Below are positions 1-7,520 of a stretch of DNA of 64,000 nucleotides, one piece after another; the stretch's first letter is position 1; each line of letters begins with the position of its first letter. A program made the position numbers and the translations under genes. This DNA comes from Modestobacter sp. DSM 44400. Its GTDB lineage: Bacteria > Actinomycetota > Actinomycetes > Mycobacteriales > Geodermatophilaceae. The stretch lies in the NCBI RefSeq assembly GCF_900107175.1, contig NZ_FNOZ01000011.1:1-64000 (forward strand). The letters are read 5' to 3'. The notes under the pieces were generated by a model. It worked only from the letters and a program-made list of their open reading frames with translations, was not told where the DNA came from and ran no database searches.

Positions 1-1203
1 CGTCCGGCCTGGCAGGACCGCCGGCCCAGTGGGGACCGGCCCGAGCGGACCGGGGCGCCACGTCGCGATATCGACGACCGCCGACCGCCGCGGACGGCGC
101 AGGACCGGCCCGGTTGGCAAGACCGTCGTCCCGGCGGTGGTCGGCCCACCGACGACGCATCGGAGCGCCGTCCCAGCGGGCCGTCGATCCCCGAGTGGGT
201 CGACGTCCGCGAGCTCGATCCGGCTGTCCGGTCGGCCCTGCGCGGCCTGGACTCCCGCAACGCCGACACGGTCGCCCAGCACCTGGTCGCCGCTGGCGGC
301 CTCGTCGACGACGACCCGGAGCTCGCCCTCCAGCACGCCCGCGCCGCCCGGGACCGTGCCTCCCGCATCGCCGCCGTCCGTGAGGCCGTCGGCGTCGCCG
401 CCTACCACGCCGACGACTTCGCCGAGGCTGCCCGGGAGCTGCGCGCGTACCGGCGGATGAGCGGGGACGAGAGCTACCGCGCCGTCCTGGCCGACTGCGA
501 GCGCGCGCTGGGACGGCCGGACAGCGCGCTTCGACTCGTGTTCGAGGCGCTGGCCCACGACCCGGGCGCGGAGGAGGTCATCGAGCTCCGGCTGGTCGAG
601 TCCGGCGCTCGGCACGACCTCGGCGAGCTGCCGGCAGCGCTGCTGGTGCTCGAGACCGCGCTCGGTGGCCGGCCCACCCCCGTCTCTCTGGGGCACGCCG
701 AGCTCGGCGTGCTGCGGCTCGCGACGGCCTATGCCGACCTGCTCGAGGAGCAGGGCGATGAGGAGCTCGCGGCCGAGTGGTTCGGTGCCATCGCGGCCGC
801 GGACCCCGACGATCTGACCGGTGTCTCCGCCCGCTTCGGAGACGACGTGGACGAGGGCACGGACGACGCCGTCGGTGACACGGATGACGCGGACGACGCC
901 GTCGGTGACACGGATGACGCGGACGACGCCGTCGGTGACACGGATGACGCGCCGCCCGCGCCGTCCGAGGGGACCCACGAGACTCGGGACGACCCGGCGG
1001 AAGGACTCGACGAGGACGCCGCTGCCCTCGGCGACGAGGTGCACCCCGACGACATCGAGGCCGAGGTGGCCGAGCTGCTCGGCGAGGCACCGCCGTCGCG
1101 TGCGGCGCTGGAGTTCGATCACAGCAGGTTGTTCCAGGAGGCCCCCGGACAGGCGGCCGATCCCGAGCCGGAGCGGGAGGAGCAGCACCCTCCGACAGAC
1201 TGA
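1..1203 (+). CDS. TPR-like protein, 5' end outside window
   Basis: The frame is open from base 1 without a start codon, so the N-terminus lies upstream; about 400 residues are visible. The first 55 or so are Arg/Pro/Asp-rich and look disordered. They are followed by helical, Ala/Leu-rich repeats typical of TPR proteins (for example around the AAYHADDFAEAARELRAYRR stretch), and then by a very acidic tail with a perfect triple repeat. In M. tuberculosis a TPR protein (Rv1691) occupies the same place before the HAD phosphatase and tlyA; a shorter second TPR protein also follows at 3085. The function is unknown; protein-protein scaffolding is the family's general role. No membrane segment or enzyme motif is visible. 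Confidence 0.75.
   Translation, partial: RPAWQDRRPSGDRPERTGAPRRDIDDRRPPRTAQDRPGWQDRRPGGGRPTDDASERRPSGPSIPEWVDVRELDPAVRSALRGLDSRNADTVAQHLVAAGGLVDDDPELALQHARAARDRASRIAAVREAVGVAAYHADDFAEAARELRAYRRMSGDESYRAVLADCERALGRPDSALRLVFEALAHDPGAEEVIELRLVESGARHDLGELPAALLVLETALGGRPTPVSLGHAELGVLRLATAYADLLEEQGDEELAAEWFGAIAAADPDDLTGVSARFGDDVDEGTDDAVGDTDDADDAVGDTDDADDAVGDTDDAPPAPSEGTHETRDDPAEGLDEDAAALGDEVHPDDIEAEVAELLGEAPPSRAALEFDHSRLFQEAPGQAADPEPEREEQHPPTD
861..950 (+). repeat. Three perfect 30-bp tandem repeats inside the TPR gene
   Basis: The 30-bp unit starting GGACGACGCCGTCGG is present three times without mismatch at 861-890, 891-920 and 921-950. It encodes an acidic decapeptide (DDAVGDTDDA). The period is a multiple of three, so copy number can change without breaking the frame. 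Perfect identity suggests recent expansion by slippage. Confidence 0.95.
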
Positions 1204-1287
1204 GCTGGACCGTCCACACCGGCCGGCGTCGTCCACAGATCCACGGCGGCGCTGGCCGCTGCAGGCCGGTGCGGCGAGGCTCGCGCC

Positions 1288-1644
1288 ATGAGCCTGTCAG
1301 TCATCGACCGGAACGACGTCGTGCTGCGTGGACGCCTTTCGGCGCCACCCGAGCTGCGACCCATGCCCAGCGGCGACACCTTGCTGCTGTTCAAGCTCGT
1401 GGTGCGTCGCGAGCAGTCACGCCCCCGGGGCGCCAAGTCCGACGTCATTACCTGCGTCAGTTACCTGCCCGCGCTCCAGCGGTACGCCGCGGCGTGGACC
1501 GCCGACGACGTGGTGGAGGTGGAGGGCGTCCTCCAGCGGCGCTTCTGGCGCACTCCCACCGGCACGGCCGTGGCCTACGAGGTCAACTGCCGCCGCGGGC
1601 GCAAGGTGACGCGCTTTGCCCAGCGGGCGCCCCGATCGGCGTGA
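1288..1644 (+). CDS. Single-stranded DNA-binding (SSB-like) OB-fold protein
   Basis: The 118-residue product has the pattern of an OB-fold SSB: an N-terminal RNDVVLRGRLSAPPELR strand pair, a FKLVVRRE central strand, then CVSYLPALQRYAAAW and DDVVEVEGVLQRRFWR, where SSB family members bind ssDNA with aromatic residues. It lacks the long Gly-rich tail and acidic tip of the main replicative SSB (which is usually 160 residues or more), so it is probably an accessory paralogue used in recombination or competence-like ssDNA handling. ATG at 1288 is the only good start; no strong Shine-Dalgarno is visible. It stands alone, with the convergent DUF1015 gene 16 bases downstream. Confidence 0.8.
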   Translation: MSLSVIDRNDVVLRGRLSAPPELRPMPSGDTLLLFKLVVRREQSRPRGAKSDVITCVSYLPALQRYAAAWTADDVVEVEGVLQRRFWRTPTGTAVAYEVNCRRGRKVTRFAQRAPRSA

Positions 1645-1660
1645 GAGCCCTGCTGCCGGC

Positions 1661-3016
1661 TCAGCCGCCGTGCGGTCGCAGCACCAGCCCGGTGCGCGGC
1701 TTCGGCACGAACAGCGTGGACTTGCGGGGCATGCGCGCGCCGGCGCGGGCCACCGCGGCCACGTCCGCCGGCGAGGGGGAGTGCAGCAACACCGCGACCC
1801 CGGCCCGCTCCCGGCCCAGCTGCAGCGCTTCGGCGACGTCGTGCGCCACCAACACCGACGCGGGGTCGTCCCGGCGGCCCCACAAGCGGCCGAACAGCCC
1901 GTGGTGGGCGAGCACCACGTCCAGCCCGCGCCACGCGGTTGGCGCCTCGGCAGGGATCGCGTCCAGCACCGCGGGTGCGGGCGAGGTCAGCTCGGCGACC
2001 CGGGTGCCGTCGGTGACCAGGAAGCCGACGCGGCCGCCGGTCGTCGTCCACCTGTCGACGACGGCCACCACGTCCCCGTCGGCGGGGGTGCGGTCGGACA
2101 CCTGGAACCCGTCGGCGGCGGTCGCCAGCGCGGTATCCAGGGCCAGGTCGGGCACCACGCGGTGGATCGCCCGCACCTGCAGTCCGCCGGGACCCATCGG
2201 CGTGACCAGTGACAGCACGGCCCCGGAGTCGACGTGGCCGCTGCGCTGGTGCTCGCGAGCGGCGGCGAAGCGGTGGTGACCGTCGGCGATGACCGCCCGT
2301 GTACCGGCCAGCGCCCGCACGAGGCGGTCCAGCACGGCGGGGTCAGTGACCCGCCACAGCCGGTGGGTGACCCCGTCGGGGTCGGCCACCTGCAGTGTCG
2401 GGGCGGACGCCCCGGTCGCCACGGTCAGGGCGGTCACCTCGTCGTCGGGGTCGTGCGCCAGCACGATCGGCTCCAGGTCGGTGTGCGTGGCAGCCAGCAG
2501 CGCCCGACGGCCCTCGACCGCCGGGGCGAAGGTGTCCTCGTGCGGCAGGACAGCGCTGGACCCGGACCGGGGCAGGCCGACCGCACCCAGCCAGCCGGTC
2601 GTGGGCCCGGACCCGGGCGCGGCCATCTCGTACCGCCACAGTGCGGGCAGGGCGTCGCGGTCGAGGACGCCCTGGTCCAGCCAGTCGCGCAGGGTGCCGG
2701 CTGCCGTCTCGGCCGAGCCGGGCCCCACCATCGCCGCGTCCGTTCTCTCGCCGCCTGCGCGCTCGACGTGGGGCAGGATAAGGCGGACGATGTTGTGCGG
2801 GTCAGCGGCGGCCAGCCGGTTCCGGCCCGCGGCGGTCACCAGGTCGTAGGCCGGGGAACTCACCCGTGCGAGGTCCGCCGGGTCGTGCTGCCGATAGGTG
2901 AGCGCCCGGAACGGTCGGACGTCGAGGCCGCCTGCCCCGGAGGGCGGGTCGGCCGCCGGAGACGGGGGCACGACATCGATGGTAGGAGTGCGCCGGTCGG
3001 AAGGTCGGGGCCGCAC
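1661..3016 (-). CDS. DUF1015 family protein
   Basis: The 451-residue product matches the uncharacterised DUF1015 family: an N-terminal LDVRPFRALTYR segment, SSPAYDLVTAAGRNRLAAADPHNIV, and the central ADGHHRFAAAREHQR motif that is the best conserved part of the family. Some members have been discussed as ParB/sulfiredoxin-like kinases, but no activity can be assigned here. The reported start is GTG at 3016. An in-frame GTG at 2971 is an equally reasonable start because the first 25-30 residues are low-complexity and the domain begins only at LDVRPFR. It is divergent from the TPR gene at 3085 with only 68 bases between, so the two share a promoter region. Confidence 0.85.
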   Translation of the reverse strand: MRPRPSDRRTPTIDVVPPSPAADPPSGAGGLDVRPFRALTYRQHDPADLARVSSPAYDLVTAAGRNRLAAADPHNIVRLILPHVERAGGERTDAAMVGPGSAETAAGTLRDWLDQGVLDRDALPALWRYEMAAPGSGPTTGWLGAVGLPRSGSSAVLPHEDTFAPAVEGRRALLAATHTDLEPIVLAHDPDDEVTALTVATGASAPTLQVADPDGVTHRLWRVTDPAVLDRLVRALAGTRAVIADGHHRFAAAREHQRSGHVDSGAVLSLVTPMGPGGLQVRAIHRVVPDLALDTALATAADGFQVSDRTPADGDVVAVVDRWTTTGGRVGFLVTDGTRVAELTSPAPAVLDAIPAEAPTAWRGLDVVLAHHGLFGRLWGRRDDPASVLVAHDVAEALQLGRERAGVAVLLHSPSPADVAAVARAGARMPRKSTLFVPKPRTGLVLRPHGG

Positions 3017-3084
3017 CCCGTCCGGGCGTCCCGGCCGGTCCTGCGGACGTCCGGGGAGCGGAGGCGTACTGGGGAGGAGCGGCG

Positions 3085-3480
3085 GTGTCGGAGTCGGAGG
3101 AGCCGGAGGGCGGCGTCTACGAGTGGTACCGGCGGGGGCTGAAGCTGCTCACCGACGGTCACCCGGACGCCGCGGCCACCCTGCTGGACCGGGTTGCCGC
3201 CGCCGAACCCACGTCCCGCAGCGTGCTGGAGGCACTGGCCCGGGCGCAGTACGACGCCGGCCGGTACCAGGAGGCGATGGGCAGCTTCGGCCGGCTCGTC
3301 GCGAGCAACCTGACCGACGACTACGCACACTTCGGTCTGGGGCTCTCCGCCAGCCGGGCCGGTGAGCTCGAGCGCGCCGCCGAGCACCTCGCGCTCGCCG
3401 TCGCCATGCGGCCCGACGCCGGCCACTACGCCCGGGCGCTGCGCGGGGTCCGGGCCCGCCGTGGTGCGATCGCCGAGTGA
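3085..3480 (+). CDS. Short tetratricopeptide repeat protein
   Basis: The 131-residue protein consists almost entirely of TPR helices: YRRGLKLLTDGHPDAAATLL, LEALARAQYDAGRYQEAMGS, AHFGLGLSASRAGELERAAE. These have the small-residue spacing (A8, G8, A20) expected of TPRs. GTG at 3085 is preceded by a GGGAGGAG Shine-Dalgarno about nine bases upstream. It precedes the HAD phosphatase by 37 bases and is probably cotranscribed with it, matching the Rv1691-Rv1692 order in M. tuberculosis. The role is unknown. Confidence 0.85.
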   Translation: MSESEEPEGGVYEWYRRGLKLLTDGHPDAAATLLDRVAAAEPTSRSVLEALARAQYDAGRYQEAMGSFGRLVASNLTDDYAHFGLGLSASRAGELERAAEHLALAVAMRPDAGHYARALRGVRARRGAIAE

Positions 3481-3517
3481 CGACCTCGCCGCACGCCCCG
3501 ATCCATGGACTGCTCCG

Positions 3518-4609
3518 ATGAGCGCCGACCGCGCTCCGGCGTCGCTCGCCGCCGGCACCTCCACGCCGCCGACCCAGGTGTTCGACGTGGCGCTGCTCGA
3601 CCTCGACGGCGTCGTCTACGTCGGCCCGGCCGCCGTGTCCGGCGTCCCGGAGGTGCTGGGCGAGGCCCGCCGCGACGGGATGCGGCTGGCCTACGTCACC
3701 AACAACGCCGCCCGCACGCCGCAGCAGGTTGCGGCGCACCTGACCGAGCTCGGGGTCCCGGCCGAGCCCGGCGAGATCATCACCAGCTCGCAGGCGGCGG
3801 CCACGGTCGTGGCCGAGCGGATGGGCCCGGGCGCCCGCGTCCTGGCCGTGGGCGGCCCCGGTGTCGCCGCCGCCCTGACCGCCGCCGGGCTCACGGTCGT
3901 CGAACAGGCCGAGGACGAACCGGTTGCCGTCGTGCAGGGCTACGGCCCGGGCGTGGACTGGGCCCAGCTGGCCGAGGCGGTCGTCGCCGTCCGCGGCGGC
4001 GCGCGGCACGTGGCCACCAACGCCGACGCCACCATCCCCTCGCCGCGGGGGGTGCTCCCGGGCAACGGAGCGCTTGTCGGGGTGGTGAGCGCCGTCACCG
4101 GTCAGCAGCCGCTCGTCACCGGCAAGCCAGACCCGGCCATGCACGCCGAGTGCGTGCGCCGGACCGGCGCCCAGCGTCCGCTGGTCGTCGGGGACCGGCT
4201 CGACACCGACATCGAGGGCGCCTCCCGGGCCGGGGCGACCAGCCTGCTGGTGTTCTCCGGCGTCACCGAGCCGGCCGGTCTGCTCGCTGCCGGCCCCCGC
4301 CACCGTCCCGACCTGTTGGCCCGGGACGCCGGCGGGCTGCTGACCGCCCATCCGGCGGTCAACGCGGTCAACGGTGGCTGGCGTTGCGGACGCTGGGTGG
4401 CCACAGCCGATGGGGAGGACCGGCTGACCCTCGCCCTCGCCGCCGAGGATGGGACGGTCGGCGCGCCCGTGGATGACCTGTACGGGCTCCGGGCCCTGGC
4501 GGTGGCGCACTGGGCGCGCACCGGTGAGGAGGCCCGACCGGCCGCGGTGTCAGCCGCCGACGACGACGCCGCCCGGGCCCTGGCCGACTGGGGGCTCGGC
4601 GGGCGATGA
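3518..4609 (+). CDS. HAD-IIA family (NagD-like) phosphatase
   Basis: The HAD core is visible from residue 20: FDVALLDLDGVVYVG is motif I with the nucleophile and acid/base Asp residues, YVTNNAART is motif II, and the KPDPAMHAE / VVGDRLDTDIEGASRAGA segment carries the motif III lysine and the motif IV metal-binding Asp pair. The IIA cap lies between motifs II and III. The start ATG at 3518 was chosen because it follows the TPR stop at once and gives 363 residues; the extra 100 or so at the C-terminus beyond NagD length are also seen in mycobacterial Rv1692, which has been described as a glycerol-phosphate phosphatase. The same substrate is an inference from synteny. Confidence 0.85.
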   Translation: MSADRAPASLAAGTSTPPTQVFDVALLDLDGVVYVGPAAVSGVPEVLGEARRDGMRLAYVTNNAARTPQQVAAHLTELGVPAEPGEIITSSQAAATVVAERMGPGARVLAVGGPGVAAALTAAGLTVVEQAEDEPVAVVQGYGPGVDWAQLAEAVVAVRGGARHVATNADATIPSPRGVLPGNGALVGVVSAVTGQQPLVTGKPDPAMHAECVRRTGAQRPLVVGDRLDTDIEGASRAGATSLLVFSGVTEPAGLLAAGPRHRPDLLARDAGGLLTAHPAVNAVNGGWRCGRWVATADGEDRLTLALAAEDGTVGAPVDDLYGLRALAVAHWARTGEEARPAAVSAADDDAARALADWGLGGR

Positions 4610-4656
4610 CGACCGTCCGGGCGTACGAGGTGGTGCGGGGCCCGGCGGCCCGAGGG

Positions 4657-4995
4657 TCAGAGCAGGGAGCGCAGCCGCAGCATGTCGCGCAGCCCGGCCT
4701 CCAGCTTCACCCGTCCGCTGGCCCACGCCGGCGTGAAGGAGAGCTCACCGCTGGTCAGCGCGAGCAGGTCGTCGCTGGCCATCGTCAGTCGGATGTCGGC
4801 CTTTGGAACCATCGGTCCGTCCGGCACCGCCGTCATGTCGTGCACCGCGCCGGTGGCCAGCCGGCCCCGGACCACCTGGCCCAGGTCGGTCAGCCGGCAC
4901 GACACCGACCGGTCCAGCCCGCGGGCCGCGTCGGCGGAGGCCAGCTTGCCGACGAAATCCTCCAGGGCGGTCATGCACTGTTCGAGTGTCGCCAC
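4657..4995 (-). CDS. SCP2-like sterol-carrier domain protein
   Basis: The 112-residue product from GTG at 4995 has the pattern of an SCP2 domain: LTDLGQVVRGRLATGAVHD, then PKADIRLTMASDDLLALTSG and the lipid-pocket helix FTPAWASGRVKLEAGLRDML. The GTG is preceded by AAGGGGG, a good Shine-Dalgarno; the open frame continues upstream but is Arg/Pro-rich and not convincing. The gene is convergent with the HAD phosphatase (47-base gap) and divergent from the short gene at 5208. Members bind lipids or act as small accessory domains; no substrate can be named. Confidence 0.75.
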   Translation of the reverse strand: MATLEQCMTALEDFVGKLASADAARGLDRSVSCRLTDLGQVVRGRLATGAVHDMTAVPDGPMVPKADIRLTMASDDLLALTSGELSFTPAWASGRVKLEAGLRDMLRLRSLL

Positions 4996-5207
4996 GTGCG
5001 GGGTGCCCCCTTGTCCGGACCGGTCGCCGACGCTGCGTCCGCGCGGCCGGATCGCGACGCTACCGCCCACCGGACGACCCGGCGCGATCACCGCCGGCGG
5101 TCCCCCGACGCCGCCGCGGGATCGAGGATGCGTCGCACCCGGCCGGTAGCCTCCGGCAGGAGCCCGACCGAGGCGCTGAGGCACGCGACGACGCGGAGGA
5201 GAACACG

Positions 5208-5435
5208 ATGAGCCAGCCCGCAGGAGTCCGTCCGGTGCCCGGTCCGCCGCCGGTCCCGCCCGCACCGCCGGCCGGGCTGGCCCCGGACGCGTCCGAGTCC
5301 GCTCCTGTGGCTGCTCCCCAGACGCCGGCTGACCTGGCTGACCTGGCTGACCGTCCGGTTGTCGAGCACGTCGCGGTGTTCGAGGCCGAGCACGACCGGC
5401 TGCGGCGTGAGCTGTCGACCATCGACCAGCTCTGA
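5208..5435 (+). CDS. Short Pro/Ala-rich protein upstream of tlyA
   Basis: This 75-residue protein begins with a Pro-rich disordered half and ends in a charged amphipathic helix (VVEHVAVFEAEHDRLRRELS). ATG 5208 is preceded by GGAGGAG. Its stop overlaps the tlyA start (TGATG), so translation is coupled. A similarly small gene (Rv1693) occupies the same place in M. tuberculosis. Function unknown. An eight-base sequence giving the ADLADLAD repeat lies mid-gene. Confidence 0.75.
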   Translation: MSQPAGVRPVPGPPPVPPAPPAGLAPDASESAPVAAPQTPADLADLADRPVVEHVAVFEAEHDRLRRELSTIDQL

Positions 5436-6232
5436 TGGCCCGACGCAGCAGGCTCGACGCCGAGCTCGTGCGGCGCGGGCTGGCCCGCTCACGCGAGGAC
5501 GCCGTCGCCCTGATCTCCGAGGGCAGGGTGCTGGTATCCGGTCAGGCGGCCACCAAGCCCGCCACCGGGGTCGAGGCCGACACTCCGGTCGTCGTCCGCA
5601 CCGACCCCGACCGGCCACGCTGGGTCTCCCGTGGCGCCCACAAGCTGCTGGGTGCCCTGGCGGCGTTCCCGGTCGAGGTCGCCGGCCGCCGGGCACTGGA
5701 TGCCGGCGCGTCCACCGGTGGCTTCACCGAGGTGCTGCTGAGCCGGGACGTCCGTGAGGTGGTCGCGGTCGACGTCGGCTACGGCGAGCTCGCCTGGTCC
5801 TTACGCACCGACGAGCGGGTGGTCGTGCACGAGCGCACCAACGTGCGGGAACTGACCCCGGAGGGCATCGGCGGTCCGGTCGACCTGGTGGTGGCCGACC
5901 TGTCGTTCATCTCGTTGCGCCTGGTTCTGCCCGCGCTCACCTCCTGCACCCGGCCCGACGCCGACCTGGTGCCGATGGTCAAGCCGCAGTTCGAGGTCGG
6001 CCGGCAGCGGCTGGGTGCCGGCGGGGTGGTCCGCTACCCCGGGCTGCGCGCCGAGGCGGTGCTCACCGTGGCCCAGGCGGCCGCCGAACTCGGTTGGGGC
6101 ACCGCCGGCGTGGTGGCCAGCCCACTGCCGGGCCCGGCCGGCAACGTGGAGTTCTTCCTGTGGCTGCGCCGGGACGCCCCACCCCCGGAGCACACTGACG
6201 TCGATCGAGCAGTCGAGGAGGGGCCACGGTGA
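5435..6232 (+). CDS. tlyA: TlyA 16S/23S rRNA (cytidine-2'-O)-methyltransferase
   Basis: TlyA methylates 2'-O of cytidines in 16S and 23S rRNA near the subunit interface; the modification creates the capreomycin/viomycin site in mycobacteria. The product is 265 residues, the family length. Residues 1-60 are an S4 RNA-binding domain (RLDAELVRRGLARSREDAVA, GRVLVSG). A Rossmann methylase follows: SRGAHKLLGAL, the SAM-binding LDAGASTGGFTEVLL near residue 90, and VVADLSFISLRLVLPAL. Its start overlaps the previous stop (TGATG). Its stop codon lies within the first unit of a 77-bp repeat array that separates it from nadK. Confidence 0.95.
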   Translation: MARRSRLDAELVRRGLARSREDAVALISEGRVLVSGQAATKPATGVEADTPVVVRTDPDRPRWVSRGAHKLLGALAAFPVEVAGRRALDAGASTGGFTEVLLSRDVREVVAVDVGYGELAWSLRTDERVVVHERTNVRELTPEGIGGPVDLVVADLSFISLRLVLPALTSCTRPDADLVPMVKPQFEVGRQRLGAGGVVRYPGLRAEAVLTVAQAAAELGWGTAGVVASPLPGPAGNVEFFLWLRRDAPPPEHTDVDRAVEEGPR

Positions 6233-6458
6233 GCGAGCTCGCGAGGTCATCCAGATGTCCAGCCCGTCGGGCACCGCGCCGACGGGCGCCGGCGAGGAGA
6301 ACATGTGAGTGAGCTTGCGAGCTCACCGACGAGCACAGCAGCGCCGCGAACGCGGTCGACGAGCGCCACCGAGGAGAACATGTGAGTGAGCTTGCGAGCT
6401 CACCGACGAGCACAGCAGCGCCGCGAACGCGGTCGACGAGCGCCAGCGAGGAGAACAC
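6229..6458 (+). repeat. Tandem array of a start/stop-associated ~77-bp repeat between tlyA and nadK
   Basis: Three units lie head to tail: a diverged 76-bp unit (6229-6304), then two nearly identical 77-bp units (6305-6381 and 6382-6458, one mismatch plus the final base pair). Each unit starts GTGAGYGAGCTYGCGAG and ends with GAGGAGAACA, so it carries a stop codon (TGA) at its left end and a Shine-Dalgarno plus start position at its right end. The first unit supplies the tlyA stop; the last supplies the nadK Shine-Dalgarno, and the nadK GTG follows directly. Internal junctions read ATGTGA, a start codon followed at once by a stop. A third full 77-bp copy lies in the purine locus on the other strand (46615-46691). 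Confidence 0.9.
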
Positions 6459-7520
6459 GTGAGCGACTGCACCCCGCCGTCCGATCAGCCGTCGTCCGGT
6501 CCGACGACCCGACGGGTGCTGCTCGCCGTGCACACCGGCCGCGTTGACATCGTCGAGCTCGCCCGCGCCTCCGCAGAGCGGCTGGCCAAGGCCGGGATCG
6601 TGGTGCGGGTCCTGGACGACGAGTCGGAGGCGCTGGCCATTCCCGACGCCGAGGTGTGCGCCTTCGGGCCGGAGGCCGCCCAGGATGCCGAGATCGTGCT
6701 GGTGTTCGGCGGCGACGGGACCTTCCTGCGCGCCGCCGAACTGGGCCGCGCCACGAACGCCGCGCTGGTCGGGGTGAACCTGGGCCGGGTCGGCTTCCTC
6801 GCCGAGACCGAGCCGGAGTCCATCGAGGACATGCTGACGGCCGTGGAGGCCTGCCACTACGAGGTGGAGGAGCGCCTGACCATCGAGGTGTCGGTGCTGG
6901 ACGCCACCGGGCTGCGCACCGGCGGCACCTGGGCCCTCAACGAGGTGTCGGTGGAGAAGGTGGAGCGCTCGCGGGTCCTGGACGTCGTGCTCGCCATCGA
7001 CGGTCACCCGCTGACCAGCTTCGGCTGCGACGGCATCCTGTGCGCCACGCCCACCGGGTCGACGGCCTACGCCTTCTCCGCCGGCGGCCCGGTCATCTGG
7101 CCCGACGTCGACGCGCTGCTGGTCGTGCCCACCAACGCCCACGCCCTCTTCGCCCGGCCGCTGGTCACCTCACCGACGTCGGTGCTCACCGTCGCGGTGC
7201 CGCCGGACGGGACCAGGGCGCGGGTCTCGGCCGACGGACGCCGGATGGTCGACGTGCCCGAGGGCGGTCGCGTCGAGGTCCGCCGCTCCGACCGGCCGGT
7301 CCGCATCGCCCGGGTCAACCCCACCGCGTTCGGCGACCGGCTGGTGGCCAAGTTCGGGCTGCCGGTCCGCGGCTTCCGAGACGCTCGGTCGCACGGTCCC
7401 GGGCACGAGGCGCCCACCTCCGGGTGCAACGTGCTCGACCGCGACATCACGACCGCCCACGGCGTCATCGGCGCCGGGGAGGAGGCGGTGACCGGTGGCG
7501 ACCCGGATGGCGGGGCGTGA
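6459..7520 (+). CDS. nadK: NAD kinase
   Basis: NAD kinase phosphorylates NAD to NADP. The GGDGT motif (residues 84-88) binds the donor phosphate, NE at 161-162 and the CDGILCATPTGSTAYAF block (about 190-206) form the NAD site. The family usually ends near residue 300; about 45 extra residues here are hydrophilic and may be disordered. GTG 6459 is fixed by GAGGAG seven bases upstream, donated by the repeat array. The 3' end overlaps recN by 26 bases, as in other actinobacteria (Rv1695-Rv1696). Confidence 0.95.
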   Translation: MSDCTPPSDQPSSGPTTRRVLLAVHTGRVDIVELARASAERLAKAGIVVRVLDDESEALAIPDAEVCAFGPEAAQDAEIVLVFGGDGTFLRAAELGRATNAALVGVNLGRVGFLAETEPESIEDMLTAVEACHYEVEERLTIEVSVLDATGLRTGGTWALNEVSVEKVERSRVLDVVLAIDGHPLTSFGCDGILCATPTGSTAYAFSAGGPVIWPDVDALLVVPTNAHALFARPLVTSPTSVLTVAVPPDGTRARVSADGRRMVDVPEGGRVEVRRSDRPVRIARVNPTAFGDRLVAKFGLPVRGFRDARSHGPGHEAPTSGCNVLDRDITTAHGVIGAGEEAVTGGDPDGGA

